A stretch of 64,000 nucleotides of DNA from Xanthobacter aminoxidans (GTDB lineage: Bacteria > Pseudomonadota > Alphaproteobacteria > Rhizobiales > Xanthobacteraceae). Positions 27,314-36,414 of this stretch are shown here, piece after piece. The position numbers were made by a program, and so were the translations under genes. The notes beneath the pieces were generated by a model. It saw nothing but the letters and a program-made list of their open reading frames with translations. It had not been told where the DNA came from and ran no database searches. Positions within the stretch are counted from its first letter, which is position 1, and each line of letters begins with the position of its first letter. The stretch lies in contig NZ_JAMJXC010000002.1 of assembly GCF_023571765.1 (NCBI RefSeq), positions 496,001 to 560,000 on the forward strand, in the 5' to 3' direction.

Positions 27314-28242
27314 GCGCACCAGCCCCCCTTCTCATCAACGGCGTCGAAATCCGCGACAGCTTCGCCGAAGCGTTTCCCATGGCGGGAACGCGCCTCATCA
27401 TCACCGCCGATACGCCGCGCTGGGCGCACACCGCTGCGGCGAGCCTCACCGGGTTTGCCACCTCGGTGATCGGCTGTGGTTGTGAGGCGGCTATCGAACG
27501 CGAAATCCCCGCCGCCGAAACCCCGGACGGCCGGCCCGGCTATGCCGTGCTCATCTTCGCCATGTCGCTGAAGGACCTGAAGAAGATCGTGCCGCTCCGT
27601 GCCGGGCAATGCGTGCTCACCTCGCCCACCTCGGCGCTCTATTCCGGCCTGGAAGGCGGCTCCGCCGTCCCGCTCGGAAAGGCGCTGCGCTATTTCGGCG
27701 ATGGCCACCAGATGTCGAAAAACCTTGGCGGCAGCAGGATCTGGCGCATTCCCGTGATGGAAGGCGAGTTCGTCTGCGACGAGATCGTCGGCTCCACGAC
27801 GGCAGCGGTAGGCGGCGGCAATTTCCTGATCCTCGCCCGCTCGCGTCCTGCGGCGCTGGCGGCGGCGGAAGCGGCGGTCGCGGCCATGGGGCAGGTGCGC
27901 GGGGCCATCATGCCCTTCCCGGGCGGGGTGGTGCGGTCCGGCTCCAAGGTTGGCTCCAAATATGCCGGCCTGATCGCCTCCTCCAATGACGCCTACTGCC
28001 CGACGCTGCGGGGCATTGCCAAAACTGCTTTGCCGGCTGAAGTCGAGAGCGTGCTGGAAATCGTCATCGACGGACTCAGTGAGGGCGAGGTGGCGGACAG
28101 CATGCGCGCGGGCATCACGGCGGTGTGCGGCCTTGGCGCCGCGGGAGGAGTGGTGGCGGTGGATGCCGGCAATTACGGCGGCAACCTCGGGCCCTTCCAT
28201 TTCAAGCTGCATCAACTGATGGCGCAGGAGGCGGGACGATGA
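27310..28242 (+). CDS. fhcD: Formylmethanofuran:H4MPT formyltransferase (FhcD/Ftr)
   Basis: A 310-residue Ftr family enzyme moving a formyl group between tetrahydromethanopterin and methylofuran. It shows LLINGVEIRDSFAEAFPMAGTRLIITAD at the start, CVLTSPTSALYSGL, RYFGDGHQMSK and GSKVGSKYAGLIASSNDAYCPTL. It starts with GTG and overlaps fhcA and fhcC. The full length matches archaeal and bacterial Ftr. Confidence 0.95.
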   Translation: MSAPAPLLINGVEIRDSFAEAFPMAGTRLIITADTPRWAHTAAASLTGFATSVIGCGCEAAIEREIPAAETPDGRPGYAVLIFAMSLKDLKKIVPLRAGQCVLTSPTSALYSGLEGGSAVPLGKALRYFGDGHQMSKNLGGSRIWRIPVMEGEFVCDEIVGSTTAAVGGGNFLILARSRPAALAAAEAAVAAMGQVRGAIMPFPGGVVRSGSKVGSKYAGLIASSNDAYCPTLRGIAKTALPAEVESVLEIVIDGLSEGEVADSMRAGITAVCGLGAAGGVVAVDAGNYGGNLGPFHFKLHQLMAQEAGR

Positions 28243-29045
28243 ATGGCATCCGCCTGACATTGAAGGCCCCGCTCACCGCGCGGGTTGATGCGTCGAACCT
28301 TCTGCCTGCTGCATTTGCAGGTGCGAGCGCAGCCGAGGTCGCCGCGCGCACGGTTCCCTTCGGCACGGGCGTCGCTCTGGTGGGGGACCTCTTTGAAGTC
28401 GCCGCCAGCGAAGGCGATGCGCTGGTTCTTTCCGGTGACCCCCGGCTCGACTATGTGGGCGCGGGCCTTGCCGCTGGCGAGATCCGCGTGGAAGGCAGCG
28501 TCGGCGCGGCCGCCGGGTCGGGCATGAGCGGTGGGCGTCTGGTGATCTCCGGCGATGCCGGCGACGGGCTGGCGGCTGGCCTAACCGGCGGACGGATCCA
28601 GGTTTTCGGCAATGCCGGCAAGAATGTCGGCGGTCCGAGGCCGGGTGAGCGTCAGGGCATGCGGGGCGGGGTCGTCTCCATTGCCGGCCGGGTGGGGGAT
28701 GGCCTCGGCGCGCGGTTGCGCGGTGGCCTGATCCTGGTGGCCGGCGATGCCGGGGCGGGTGCGGCGGATGGTCTGTTAGCCGGCACACTTGCCGTGGCGG
28801 GTCGGCTCGGTCCCGGCGCCGGACGTGGCATGAAGCGCGGCTCCATCCTCGTTTCCTCGGCGCCGGAGGCTCTGGCCCCTGGCTTTGCCGAGGCGGGACC
28901 GCAGGATTTCGTGGCCTTGAGGCTGCTGGCGCGGCGCGTGCCGGAGCTGGCCGCGCTGTTCGGAGGAGAACTGTCCGGCCGGGCCGTGCGCCTTGTCGGC
29001 AACCGGTTGGCCGGCGGGGAAGGCGAAATTCTCGTCCTGAGCTAA
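28239..29045 (+). CDS. fhcC: Formyltransferase/hydrolase complex subunit C (FhcC)
   Basis: A 268-residue beta-helix protein like FwdC/FmdC and the glutamate synthase alpha C-terminal domain. It is built from repeats of a G-x-x-G-x-x-x-G type (YVGAGLAAGEIRVEG, GSGMSGGRLVISG, GDGLAAGLTGGRIQVFG, GDGLGARLRGGLILVAG). It is a structural scaffold of the Fhc complex. It overlaps fhcD by four bases, and a cytochrome gene follows after 44 bases. Confidence 0.94.
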   Translation: MNGIRLTLKAPLTARVDASNLLPAAFAGASAAEVAARTVPFGTGVALVGDLFEVAASEGDALVLSGDPRLDYVGAGLAAGEIRVEGSVGAAAGSGMSGGRLVISGDAGDGLAAGLTGGRIQVFGNAGKNVGGPRPGERQGMRGGVVSIAGRVGDGLGARLRGGLILVAGDAGAGAADGLLAGTLAVAGRLGPGAGRGMKRGSILVSSAPEALAPGFAEAGPQDFVALRLLARRVPELAALFGGELSGRAVRLVGNRLAGGEGEILVLS

Positions 29046-29089
29046 GCCGGCGAAATATCAGATCAAGAAACCAGAAGAGGAACGCCCCG

Positions 29090-29482
29090 ATGCGCACATT
29101 GTTCGTTTCCGCTCTCCTCCTCGCCGCCGCAACCGGCTCGGCCTATGCCGATCCGGACGTGGCCAAGGGCGAGACCGTTTTCAAGAAATGCATGGCCTGC
29201 CATGCTATTGGCCCGGATGCCAAGGTGAAGGTCGGCCCGCCGCTGAACGGCATCGTCGGCGCCAAGTGGGGGCATTTCGAGGGCTATGCCTATTCCCAGG
29301 ACATCAAGGACGGCGCCGCCGCCGGCAAGGTCTGGGACGTGGCCACCCTCAACGACTATATCGAGAACCCCAAGCATCTGGCCCCGAAGGGGAAAATGGC
29401 CTTCGCGGGGGTCAAGAGCGAGTCGGAGCGGGCGGACCTCATTGCCTTCCTCGCCCAGTTCAAGCCCGACGGCAGCAAATGA
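29090..29482 (+). CDS. Periplasmic class I cytochrome c
   Basis: A 130-residue cytochrome. A signal peptide (LFVSALLLAAATGSAYA, probable cleavage before DPDV) is followed by the heme motif CMACH (C34, C37, H38) and a distal methionine, M103, in PKGKMAFAG. The mature size and the VFKKCMACHAIG start resemble the cytochrome c2/c550 family. Such cytochromes carry electrons from methanol dehydrogenase or bc1 to an oxidase. Its place right after fhcC suggests a part in C1 oxidation, but a general role is equally possible. Confidence 0.9.
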   Translation: MRTLFVSALLLAAATGSAYADPDVAKGETVFKKCMACHAIGPDAKVKVGPPLNGIVGAKWGHFEGYAYSQDIKDGAAAGKVWDVATLNDYIENPKHLAPKGKMAFAGVKSESERADLIAFLAQFKPDGSK

Positions 29483-29494
29483 CGATATAGCCGG

Positions 29495-30514
29495 CTAATT
29501 GAATGCGAGACGCGCCACGGCCACGGCCGGGGCGCAGTCGGCCGCTAGGCCCGCGAGGCGGGTGTCGCCGGCGAGCAGCAGTCCGGCATGACGGTAGGGG
29601 CGCCCCGTTCGTTGCGCCAGCCGGCCCACCAGGAAACGACCCACACCGGCCCCGATCAGAGGGGCATCGGGCGCGACACCTCCGGCGGACGAGACCTGGG
29701 CCAGAGCCATGTGGAGGCGGTGCATCTGCACCTCCGCCGCCGCCGCCGCGAGGGCCTTTGCTTCCTCCATGGTTGAGGGTCCGAGATCGCGCCCCACCAT
29801 CCGCAAAAGCCGGCGGGCACTGGCGTCGTACGTCTTGTCGCCGCCATCGGCGGCGGGGTGGAGATCGGCCCCATCGGGCAATTCACCGGTCAGTCGATGC
29901 ACGTCCGCCGTGGTGGCGAAATACTCCGCCATGAGGGGCACGAGCCGCCCGCGAAACGGCAGGGCCTGCGCCAGCGCCATCACCGGTGTGCGGGCTGCGC
30001 CTGTATAGACCAGCTCCCCGGTCTCCAGCCGCGCGGCATCCGAATAGCCGCGAAAGCAAAGTTGCGAGCCGGCAAATGGAATGAGATCGGTGGTGGTCGA
30101 GCCGATGTCCGCGAGGATCCCGTCACCCGCAACGGCGGCCAGCGCCGCGGCGGTGGCGTGCCAGTTGGCGGAAGCGATGTTCGTGGTATTCAGATGGGCT
30201 TCGGAGAGACTGACAAAGCCGGCTCTGCCCGCATAAATGCGGGTGTCAGGCCCCAGTAACCCCCCCAGTTCGGTGGCAATATCGATGACGCCAGTTGCCC
30301 TGTCAGGCCACAGGTCGACAAGTTCGCCCGTCATCGTCACCACGGAGCGACCCGACGTGGGGGGCATGGTCGCCATCGCCTCCCGCAGTCGGTCGAGACC
30401 CTGCCAGAGGGCACAGGGCGCCAGGTGGATGGATACCAGCGCGCCGTCCGGTCCCAGGACTGCCCGCTTGAGATGGGCGCCGCCCACGTCCCAGCCGATC
30501 AGGAGGTCGCTCAT
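29495..30514 (-). CDS. mfnF: H4MPT-linked C1 pathway protein, MfnF-like (methylofuran synthesis)
   Basis: A 339-residue ASKHA-type protein of the hydantoinase A/oxoprolinase group found with H4MPT genes. The phosphate loops are IGWDVGGAHLKRAV at the N-terminus and LADIGSTTTDLIPF in the middle; the C-terminal APLIGAGVGRFLV is also typical. The archaeal homologue MfnF joins the furan unit to gamma-glutamyl-tyramine in methanofuran synthesis. I infer the same step for methylofuran. It overlaps mfnD by four bases and is convergent with the cytochrome gene, 12 bases away. Confidence 0.82.
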   Translation of the reverse strand: MSDLLIGWDVGGAHLKRAVLGPDGALVSIHLAPCALWQGLDRLREAMATMPPTSGRSVVTMTGELVDLWPDRATGVIDIATELGGLLGPDTRIYAGRAGFVSLSEAHLNTTNIASANWHATAAALAAVAGDGILADIGSTTTDLIPFAGSQLCFRGYSDAARLETGELVYTGAARTPVMALAQALPFRGRLVPLMAEYFATTADVHRLTGELPDGADLHPAADGGDKTYDASARRLLRMVGRDLGPSTMEEAKALAAAAAEVQMHRLHMALAQVSSAGGVAPDAPLIGAGVGRFLVGRLAQRTGRPYRHAGLLLAGDTRLAGLAADCAPAVAVARLAFN

Positions 30515-31461
30515 GCCAGGGCCAGCTCCACGGGCGCGGGATGAAGGGGCGCCTCGCCGGCCCCTGCCGCAAGGGCGGGGAGGAGGGTGGCGGGGTTGAC
30601 GCCCAGCGCCTGCCGGAGGCCGGCATAGGCGGTGGTGAGGCGGGGATTGATCTCCACCACCACCGGTCCCTCTTCGGTCAGGATGATGTCGATGCCGATG
30701 AAGCCGTCGAGGCCGGGGCAGGCGGCGACCACAGCCCGCGCCAAGGAAGCAAGCCGTCCGTCATCCGCCTGCGCGCCCACGGTGAGGCCGGAGAGGGAGA
30801 GGCGGCCGTCGCGCACGGTGATGTGCTGGCGGTTCACGCAGAGGAGGCGCGCCTCGCCCGCCACGACGAGAACGGTGAGGCTCGCCGCCTCGCCCGCCAC
30901 ATAAGGCTGGATCACCACGCCCTCCGTCGCCTCCGGGGTGGCGGGCACGCCGGCGGGCCAGAGGAAGGTGGCGTCGCAGCCGGCGCCGTCGTCCGGCTTG
31001 GTGATTCGGGCGCCGGGAATCTCGGGGGCGTCGGCCAGCGGATAGGTGGGGATATGCGGCACGCCCGCCAGCGCCAGGCGGCGGGCGGTTTCCAGCTTGC
31101 TGGTGGCGATGAGGATGGCCTCGGGGGTGGAGGCCAGCACCGGCTTGCCGGTTGCCGCCAGCATGCGCACGAGATCGGCGAGGATGCCCCCCGTCTCCGG
31201 CGCCACCGGCCAGATGAGGTCGGCGTCGTCGGCCAGCGTCCGCCACAGCACCCAGGCGCTGGCGTGGAGCCCCACCGGGATCGCGCCCTCAAGGGGGAGG
31301 CGCTCATCGCAGGTGGTGAGAATCTCGGGCGGCGACGGCAGCGCGGCGAGGTCGGCCAGCATGGCGTCGCGGATCAGCGCCGCCTCGGCCGCGAGGCTCG
31401 GCGACAGCGCCTCGCGGCGCATGCCGCCGCCGGTCACATACTCCAGCACCAGAACGCGCAT
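30511..31461 (-). CDS. mfnD: ATP-grasp ligase, MfnD-like (tyramine-glutamate ligase)
   Basis: A 316-residue ATP-grasp enzyme. It has an N-terminal pre-ATP-grasp domain (VLVLEYVTGGGM), the nucleotide region SKLETARRLALAGVPHIPTY, ARITKPDDGAGCDA, and the metal-binding GFIGIDIILTEEGPVVVEINPRLTTAYAGL. Archaeal MfnD joins tyramine and glutamate for methanofuran; the position beside mfnF supports the same role here. It begins 18 bases after the RimK-like gene. Confidence 0.8.
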   Translation of the reverse strand: MRVLVLEYVTGGGMRREALSPSLAAEAALIRDAMLADLAALPSPPEILTTCDERLPLEGAIPVGLHASAWVLWRTLADDADLIWPVAPETGGILADLVRMLAATGKPVLASTPEAILIATSKLETARRLALAGVPHIPTYPLADAPEIPGARITKPDDGAGCDATFLWPAGVPATPEATEGVVIQPYVAGEAASLTVLVVAGEARLLCVNRQHITVRDGRLSLSGLTVGAQADDGRLASLARAVVAACPGLDGFIGIDIILTEEGPVVVEINPRLTTAYAGLRQALGVNPATLLPALAAGAGEAPLHPAPVELALA

Positions 31462-31479
31462 GTCGGTCTCCGGCGCCGG

Positions 31480-32376
31480 TCAGGCGCTCACCGTCTCGCC
31501 CACGAGGCAGGCGGCCAGCGGCTCGGCCATGTTGCGGCCGGTGGCGTCGAACAGGCCGTGCCAGGCCGGCATGGAATTCACCTCCAGCACCTTCAGCCGC
31601 CCCTCCGCGTCGCGGATGAGGTCGACCCCGGCATAGCTGGCGCCCACGGCCGTCGCCGCGCGCACCGCATAATCCGCCAGAAGCCCCTCGGCCGCCACTT
31701 CGGCGCCGGTGGCGCCCTGGTGGATGTTGGTGATCCAGCCCTTGGCCCGGCGCGCCATGGCCGCCTCGGCGCGGTTGCCCACCACGAACACGCGGAAATC
31801 CTCGTGGATTGCATCCGGCCCGCCCTGGGCCGGCGCCGCCACGAAATCCTGCAGGTAATAGACCCCGCCTACCGCCTCGGGCTCCGGCAGCGCGCCCTTG
31901 GGGGGAATGCGCTCCAGCCCGCGACCCTGCGCGCCGAAGAGCGGCTTCAGCACGCTGTCGCCGGGGGCTGAGTCCACCAGCATGCGCGCAGTGGCGGCCT
32001 CTTCCAGCACGAGGGTGCGCGGGGTGGGCAGGCCGGCATGGGCGAGCAGGAAGGTGGTGGCGCTCTTGTCCACGCAGCGCTCGATGGCGCGGGCATCGTT
32101 CATCACCCGCACCCCCAGCGCGGCCAGCGCGTGCAGCACGCCGAGCCGGTGGGTGATCTGCTCCAGCGTGCCGGCGGGCACCGAGCGCACGAAGCAGGCC
32201 TCCGGCAGATCGTCGCCGAAGCCGGGCAGCAGCAGGCCGTGCGCCGTCTCGCCCACGGCGAAGCCGCAGGCGCGCAGCGAGACGATGCGGGGCTTCACAC
32301 CCCGCGCCTTCAGGGCAGCCACCAGCGAGCGGGTGTGCCAGTCCACCCGCTCGGCAAAGATCACGAAGCCGGCCAC
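31480..32376 (-). CDS. RimK-type ATP-grasp glutamate ligase in the H4MPT operon
   Basis: A 298-residue ATP-grasp protein of the RimK/MptN type. A short N-terminal domain is followed by CVDKSATTFLLAHAGLPTPRTLV, DSVLKPLFGAQGRG, EDFRVFVVGNRAEAAMARRA, WITNIHQGATG and GVDLIRDAEGRLKVLEVNSMPAW. Such enzymes add glutamates to proteins or cofactors. Bacterial methylofuran carries a polyglutamate tail, so it is a candidate for that step; it could also act on the pterin. GTG 32376 starts one base after the mch stop. Confidence 0.82.
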   Translation of the reverse strand: MAGFVIFAERVDWHTRSLVAALKARGVKPRIVSLRACGFAVGETAHGLLLPGFGDDLPEACFVRSVPAGTLEQITHRLGVLHALAALGVRVMNDARAIERCVDKSATTFLLAHAGLPTPRTLVLEEAATARMLVDSAPGDSVLKPLFGAQGRGLERIPPKGALPEPEAVGGVYYLQDFVAAPAQGGPDAIHEDFRVFVVGNRAEAAMARRAKGWITNIHQGATGAEVAAEGLLADYAVRAATAVGASYAGVDLIRDAEGRLKVLEVNSMPAWHGLFDATGRNMAEPLAACLVGETVSA

Positions 32377-32377
32377 C

Positions 32378-33370
32378 TCACACCCCGAAGGAGCGGGCGA
32401 TGAGGTTGGCGTCGAAGCCGCCGGCGGTGAAGCTCGTGCCCTGCTCCATGGCCGTCACGGTCACGCGGGCCGGGGAGAACAGCAGCGGGTCCACCTTGTA
32501 GAAGTCGCAGTCATAGCCCGCGAAGATCTCGCCGAACGGTCGGCCATAATCGCGCGAGGCGAGCGAGGGCAGGCGCTTGGCGAGATCCTGCGCGGCCTCG
32601 GACGACCCGCGCACGAAGAGCTGCACGTCGCCGCCATAGAGCACCGCATCGTTGGTGCGGCCCATGGCGGTGAGAAAATCCGGCGAGGGCGGCGCCACAG
32701 GGGCGGAGCCGATGCCGTCCACGATGTGCTCCAGCGGGAAGTGGAGCGCGTGCGCCTTGTGCAGCGCCACTTCCAGCACGCGGGCGACGATCTGCACCGT
32801 GCCGGCCAGCGAGGAGGTGGGGGTGAGGATGAAGGTGACGGCCGTGGGCGCCACGCCGCAGCGGCTGGCCACCTCCTGCACCACCTCGGCGGGCGGGGCG
32901 ACGCTGGTCTCCAGCACCAAGGCGACATGATCGCCATGGTCGCGGCAGCCCAGCTCCGCGAACAGCGGCTCCACCGCCGCCATGGCCCGGCCGGGGCCGG
33001 AGCCGAGGGCGAAGAAGTCGCCGTGGGCGAGGCTCCAGCCGGCATACTGGCTGGCAAGGCACGCGGTGACGGGATCGGTGGTGGTGACGCTCACCAAAGT
33101 GTCGAAGGGCGAGAAGCGCCCGCCGGGCACGAGGGCCACCTTGCCGAGGCCGCCGAGGCAGATTTCGGCGATGCGGCGTCCAGCCTCCAGCGAGCCGGGC
33201 ACGGCGATGCCGGCATCGACGATGCGGCAGCCCAGCGGGCCGGTGGAGACAGCGAGCCGCAGCTGCGTGGCGTCGGCCACCAGCGCCTCCACGAGGGGCG
33301 CGACCTGATGGGCGAGGCTGATGCCGCCGGGAAGGGGCATCTCGGCGGCGAGGGCGTGAGATTTTGTCAT
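32378..33370 (-). CDS. mch: Methenyltetrahydromethanopterin cyclohydrolase
   Basis: A 330-residue Mch enzyme that hydrolyses methenyl-H4MPT to formyl-H4MPT during formaldehyde oxidation. Recognisable parts are CRIVDAGIAVPGSLEAGRRI, CLGGLGKVAL, WSLAHGDFFALGSGPGRA, and a C-terminal YGGDVQLFVRG. ATG 33370 begins the conserved region; the frame is open a little further. It is flanked by mtdB (91 bases upstream) and the RimK-like gene (1 base downstream). Confidence 0.95.
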   Translation of the reverse strand: MTKSHALAAEMPLPGGISLAHQVAPLVEALVADATQLRLAVSTGPLGCRIVDAGIAVPGSLEAGRRIAEICLGGLGKVALVPGGRFSPFDTLVSVTTTDPVTACLASQYAGWSLAHGDFFALGSGPGRAMAAVEPLFAELGCRDHGDHVALVLETSVAPPAEVVQEVASRCGVAPTAVTFILTPTSSLAGTVQIVARVLEVALHKAHALHFPLEHIVDGIGSAPVAPPSPDFLTAMGRTNDAVLYGGDVQLFVRGSSEAAQDLAKRLPSLASRDYGRPFGEIFAGYDCDFYKVDPLLFSPARVTVTAMEQGTSFTAGGFDANLIARSFGV

Positions 33371-33461
33371 GGCCGCACCTCTCGCGCGGGGCAAACGGCG
33401 GCGATCCCCGCGCAGCAGGCGCGGAGCCGGCGGGGAGAAGAGATGATCGTGCGCATGGGGC

Positions 33462-34364
33462 TCAGGCGTCCAGGGTTCTCGCCAGCTCGAACACCACCGG
33501 AAGGTCGATGAAGAGCGGGGTGGTGGTCTCGCACATGCGCTTCAGCAGGGTGTGCTGGACCGCGTATTTGAGATTGCCGATGGCGAGCGCGCCGATGCCG
33601 ATGCCGTGGGGCAGTTGGGCCGCCGCATCGTGGGCGCCGATGCCGGCGATGCCGGCGGGGGGCACGGCGTTCACATCCGCCGCGACGATGAGGTTCTTCG
33701 CCGCTTCGAGGTGCGCGGCGTTGAGGATCTGCACGCCCGCCTTGCCGGTGGCGAGGATGACTTCGGCGGAGGGCACCAGCGCCGCCTTGTCCGCATCCGT
33801 CACGGCGGCGGTGCAGGAGACGTCCAGGCCGAAGCGGGTCTTGATGTCCCGCGCCTTCTCTTCCACCGCTGCGACCTCGCGATGGCTGACGAGGGTCACG
33901 TCCGCGCCCGCGCTGGCGGCGATCACCGCGGCCACCGAGCCGACCACGCCGGTGGCGCCGTAGATCTGCACCTTGGCGCCCTTGAGGCCGTCGGCGCGGA
34001 CCTTCACCAGCGCCTGCTCCACCTTGGCGATCATGGCGGCGGCGGTGGTGAAGGAGCCGGCCGGATCGGGGAAGATGGAAATCTCGAAGGGCGGGAAAAT
34101 GGAGGCCTTCGCCTCATTGGCCATGTCGAAGGCGAGCGCGGCATCCTTGCCGCCGATGAACAGGCCGGTGCGCGGCGCCGCCTGCGGGGCGCGCGAGAAC
34201 ATCATGTCCTGCGTCAGGTCGCGGACTTCCTCCGGCTTCACCCGCGAGTATTGCGCGATGGTGAGATAGCCGGCGTCGGCCGCCATGTTCACGTCGAACG
34301 GGCTCACATGCGCGAGCGGCGTGATGATGTGGAGAATGGGGGGAATAGAGGCGGAATCCGCCAT
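33462..34364 (-). CDS. mtdB: NAD(P)-dependent methylene-H4MPT dehydrogenase MtdB
   Basis: A 300-residue dehydrogenase oxidising methylene-H4MPT to methenyl-H4MPT with NAD(P). Its Rossmann loop is QIYGATGVVGSVAAVI. The N-terminus HIITPLAHVSPFDVNMAADAG and the middle FIGGKDAALAFDMA match the MtdB/MtdA group. The H4MPT-operon context favours MtdB over MtdA. It is the first gene of the minus-strand operon mtdB-mch-rimK-mfnD-mfnF; the promoter must lie in 34365-34700. Confidence 0.93.
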   Translation of the reverse strand: MADSASIPPILHIITPLAHVSPFDVNMAADAGYLTIAQYSRVKPEEVRDLTQDMMFSRAPQAAPRTGLFIGGKDAALAFDMANEAKASIFPPFEISIFPDPAGSFTTAAAMIAKVEQALVKVRADGLKGAKVQIYGATGVVGSVAAVIAASAGADVTLVSHREVAAVEEKARDIKTRFGLDVSCTAAVTDADKAALVPSAEVILATGKAGVQILNAAHLEAAKNLIVAADVNAVPPAGIAGIGAHDAAAQLPHGIGIGALAIGNLKYAVQHTLLKRMCETTTPLFIDLPVVFELARTLDA

Positions 34365-34705
34365 GGGTCAGCTCCGTGCCAAAGGGAAACATAAGCGGGT
34401 GGCTTCGCCCCTAAGCTTCAGAGGAAGCTCAGGGAACGCCGCGGTTGTTTCCCCGCACGCAAGTCAATGGAGGGATTGTTTAATCATGTGGAGGGACGGC
34501 GCAAGCCCTGCCGTTTCCCGCGCAGCAGGAATCGTTGCTGCAATGCGGAACGGGTTTTGCGCGGGAGGGCGCGGCGCGGCGGCTTGCGCGTCGTTGCGCT
34601 GCGATGGCCTGCGACACGGACGCGCGGATGTGGGGGAGTACGCAAGTGTCATCGCCCGCACGAGGCGGGCGATGACAGTGGTGTGGGTGCCGGAAGGGAA
34701 AGCCC
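34365..34705. other. Intergenic region between aceB and mtdB
   Basis: 341 bases without a supported gene. It holds the mtdB promoter (minus strand; no clear -35/-10 read) and the 3' flank of aceB with a long palindrome at 34647-34677. Confidence 0.5.
34647..34677. repeat. Palindromic repeat, GCCCGC type (copy 1)
   Basis: A perfect 13-bp stem (34647-34659 with 34665-34677, TGTCATCGCCCGC and its complement) has an ACGAG loop. The inner 9 bp and the loop recur at 43887-43909. It lies just after the aceB stop and has no T-run, so it is a dispersed palindrome rather than an ordinary terminator. Confidence 0.75.
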
Positions 34706-36316
34706 TCAGGCGATCAGGCGGTAGGCGGGCAGCGTGAGGAATTCCTCGAAGCTGTCGGCCAGCGTCATGTCGGAGAACAGCTTGATGGCCTCGGGGAAGC
34801 GGCCGGAATCGTAGACCTCCGGGCCGAGCACCGAGCGCAGGTTCGCCATCTCGTCGTCCAGCAAAGCGCGGAACAGCTCGGGCGTCACCGCCCGGCCGTC
34901 GTCCAGCGTGGCGCCGAGATGGATCCACTGCCACACCTGCGCACGGCTGATCTCGGCGGTGGCCGCATCCTCCATGAGGTTGTACAGCGGCACCGCGCCA
35001 CGGCCGCGCAGCCACGCCTCGATGTACTGCACGCCGACGCGGATGTTCTCGCGCAGGCCGGCTTCCGAGCGGGTGCCCTGATGCACTTCGAGCAGGTCGT
35101 CGCGGCTCACCGGAACGTCGCTCGGCTTGGCATCGCGCTGGTTGGCGGCGGGCATCAGGCGGTTGAACACCTCCATGGCCACCGGCACGAGGTCCGGATG
35201 GGCCACCCAGGTGCCGTCGCAGCCGGAATTGGCTTCGCGCTCCTTGTCGGCCTTCACCTTGGCGAAGGCGGCGGCGTTGGCTTCCGCATCGCCCTTCACC
35301 GGGATCTGCGCGGCCATGCCGCCCATGGCGAAGGCGTTGCGGCGGTGGCAGGTGCGCACGAGGAGGATGCCGTAGGCCTTCAGGAAAGCCTCGCTCATCA
35401 CCATGCGGCTGCGGTCCGGGGTGAGGAAGCGGTCGTTCTTCCCGAGGCGCTTGATGAAGGAGAAGATGTAGTCCCAGCGGCCGAGATTGAGACCGGCGAT
35501 GTGGTCCTTCATCTCGAACAGGATTTCGTCCATCTCGAACACCGCGGGCAGCGTCTCGATGAGGACGGTGGCCTTGATGGTGCCGACGGGGAGCCCCAGC
35601 GCCTTCTGGGCGGCGACGAACACCTCGTTCCACAGCCGGGCCTCAAGATGGCTCTCGGTCTTCGGCAGGTAGAAATAGGGGCCGGAGCCCTGCGCCAGCG
35701 CCGCCTTGGCGTTGTGGAACACGTAGAGGCCGAAGTCGAACAGCGACCCGGAAATCTCCTCGCCGTCCACCAGCACATGGGCTTCCGGCAGGTGCCAGCC
35801 GCGCGGGCGGATGATGAGCACGGCCGGGGTGGCGCCGAGCTTGTAGGACTTGCCGTTGTTGGCGTCGACGAAGTCGATGGCGCCGGCCCAGCGGTCCTTC
35901 AGATTGATCTGGCCCTCGATCATGTTCTCCCACACCGGGGAGGAGGCATCCTCGAAGTCCGCCATGAACACCTTGGCGCCGGAGTTCAGCGCGTTGACGA
36001 TCATCTTGCGGTCCACCGGCCCGGTGATCTCGACGCGACGGTCGAGCAAATCGGCGGGCAGGTCCGCGATGGTCCAGTCGCCGTCACGGACGGCCTTGGT
36101 CTCGGGCAGGAAGTCGGGCAGCGTGCCGGCGTCGAACGCCACCTGCCGCTCGGTGCGGCGGGCGAGCAGGGCCTTGCGGGTGGGGTTGAAGGCGCGGTGC
36201 AGGTCGGCGACGAAGGCCAGCGCCTCGGGGGTCAGGATCTCGTCGAAGCGGGGGCCGAGCGCGCCGGTGATCTCGATGCCCGCGACGGGGGCAGTCTTCA
36301 GGGCAGGGGACGACAT
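34706..36316 (-). CDS. aceB: Malate synthase A
   Basis: A 536-residue malate synthase joining glyoxylate and acetyl-CoA to malate. Family segments include FMADFEDASSPVWENMIEGQ, IIRPRGWHLPE, ATVLIETLPAVFEMDEILFE, MGGMAAQIPVKGD and CDGTWVAHPDL. The length fits the A form rather than the longer G form. It lies near glcDEF, whose product glyoxylate is its substrate. No isocitrate lyase gene is in the window. Confidence 0.96.
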   Translation of the reverse strand: MSSPALKTAPVAGIEITGALGPRFDEILTPEALAFVADLHRAFNPTRKALLARRTERQVAFDAGTLPDFLPETKAVRDGDWTIADLPADLLDRRVEITGPVDRKMIVNALNSGAKVFMADFEDASSPVWENMIEGQINLKDRWAGAIDFVDANNGKSYKLGATPAVLIIRPRGWHLPEAHVLVDGEEISGSLFDFGLYVFHNAKAALAQGSGPYFYLPKTESHLEARLWNEVFVAAQKALGLPVGTIKATVLIETLPAVFEMDEILFEMKDHIAGLNLGRWDYIFSFIKRLGKNDRFLTPDRSRMVMSEAFLKAYGILLVRTCHRRNAFAMGGMAAQIPVKGDAEANAAAFAKVKADKEREANSGCDGTWVAHPDLVPVAMEVFNRLMPAANQRDAKPSDVPVSRDDLLEVHQGTRSEAGLRENIRVGVQYIEAWLRGRGAVPLYNLMEDAATAEISRAQVWQWIHLGATLDDGRAVTPELFRALLDDEMANLRSVLGPEVYDSGRFPEAIKLFSDMTLADSFEEFLTLPAYRLIA

Positions 36317-36414
36317 GATGTCGGGTCTCCTTGAGAGGAGCCTGAAGCGCGTGGCGTCGCCGCAGGCGGGAACCGTCCCGAGGCCGTGGCAGCCCCGGGG
36401 CGGGATGGAATGCG

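Noticed and set aside
34647-34677. The palindrome after aceB as an intrinsic terminator
   Set aside because: No T-run follows on either strand, and the core is a repeat found at 43887.
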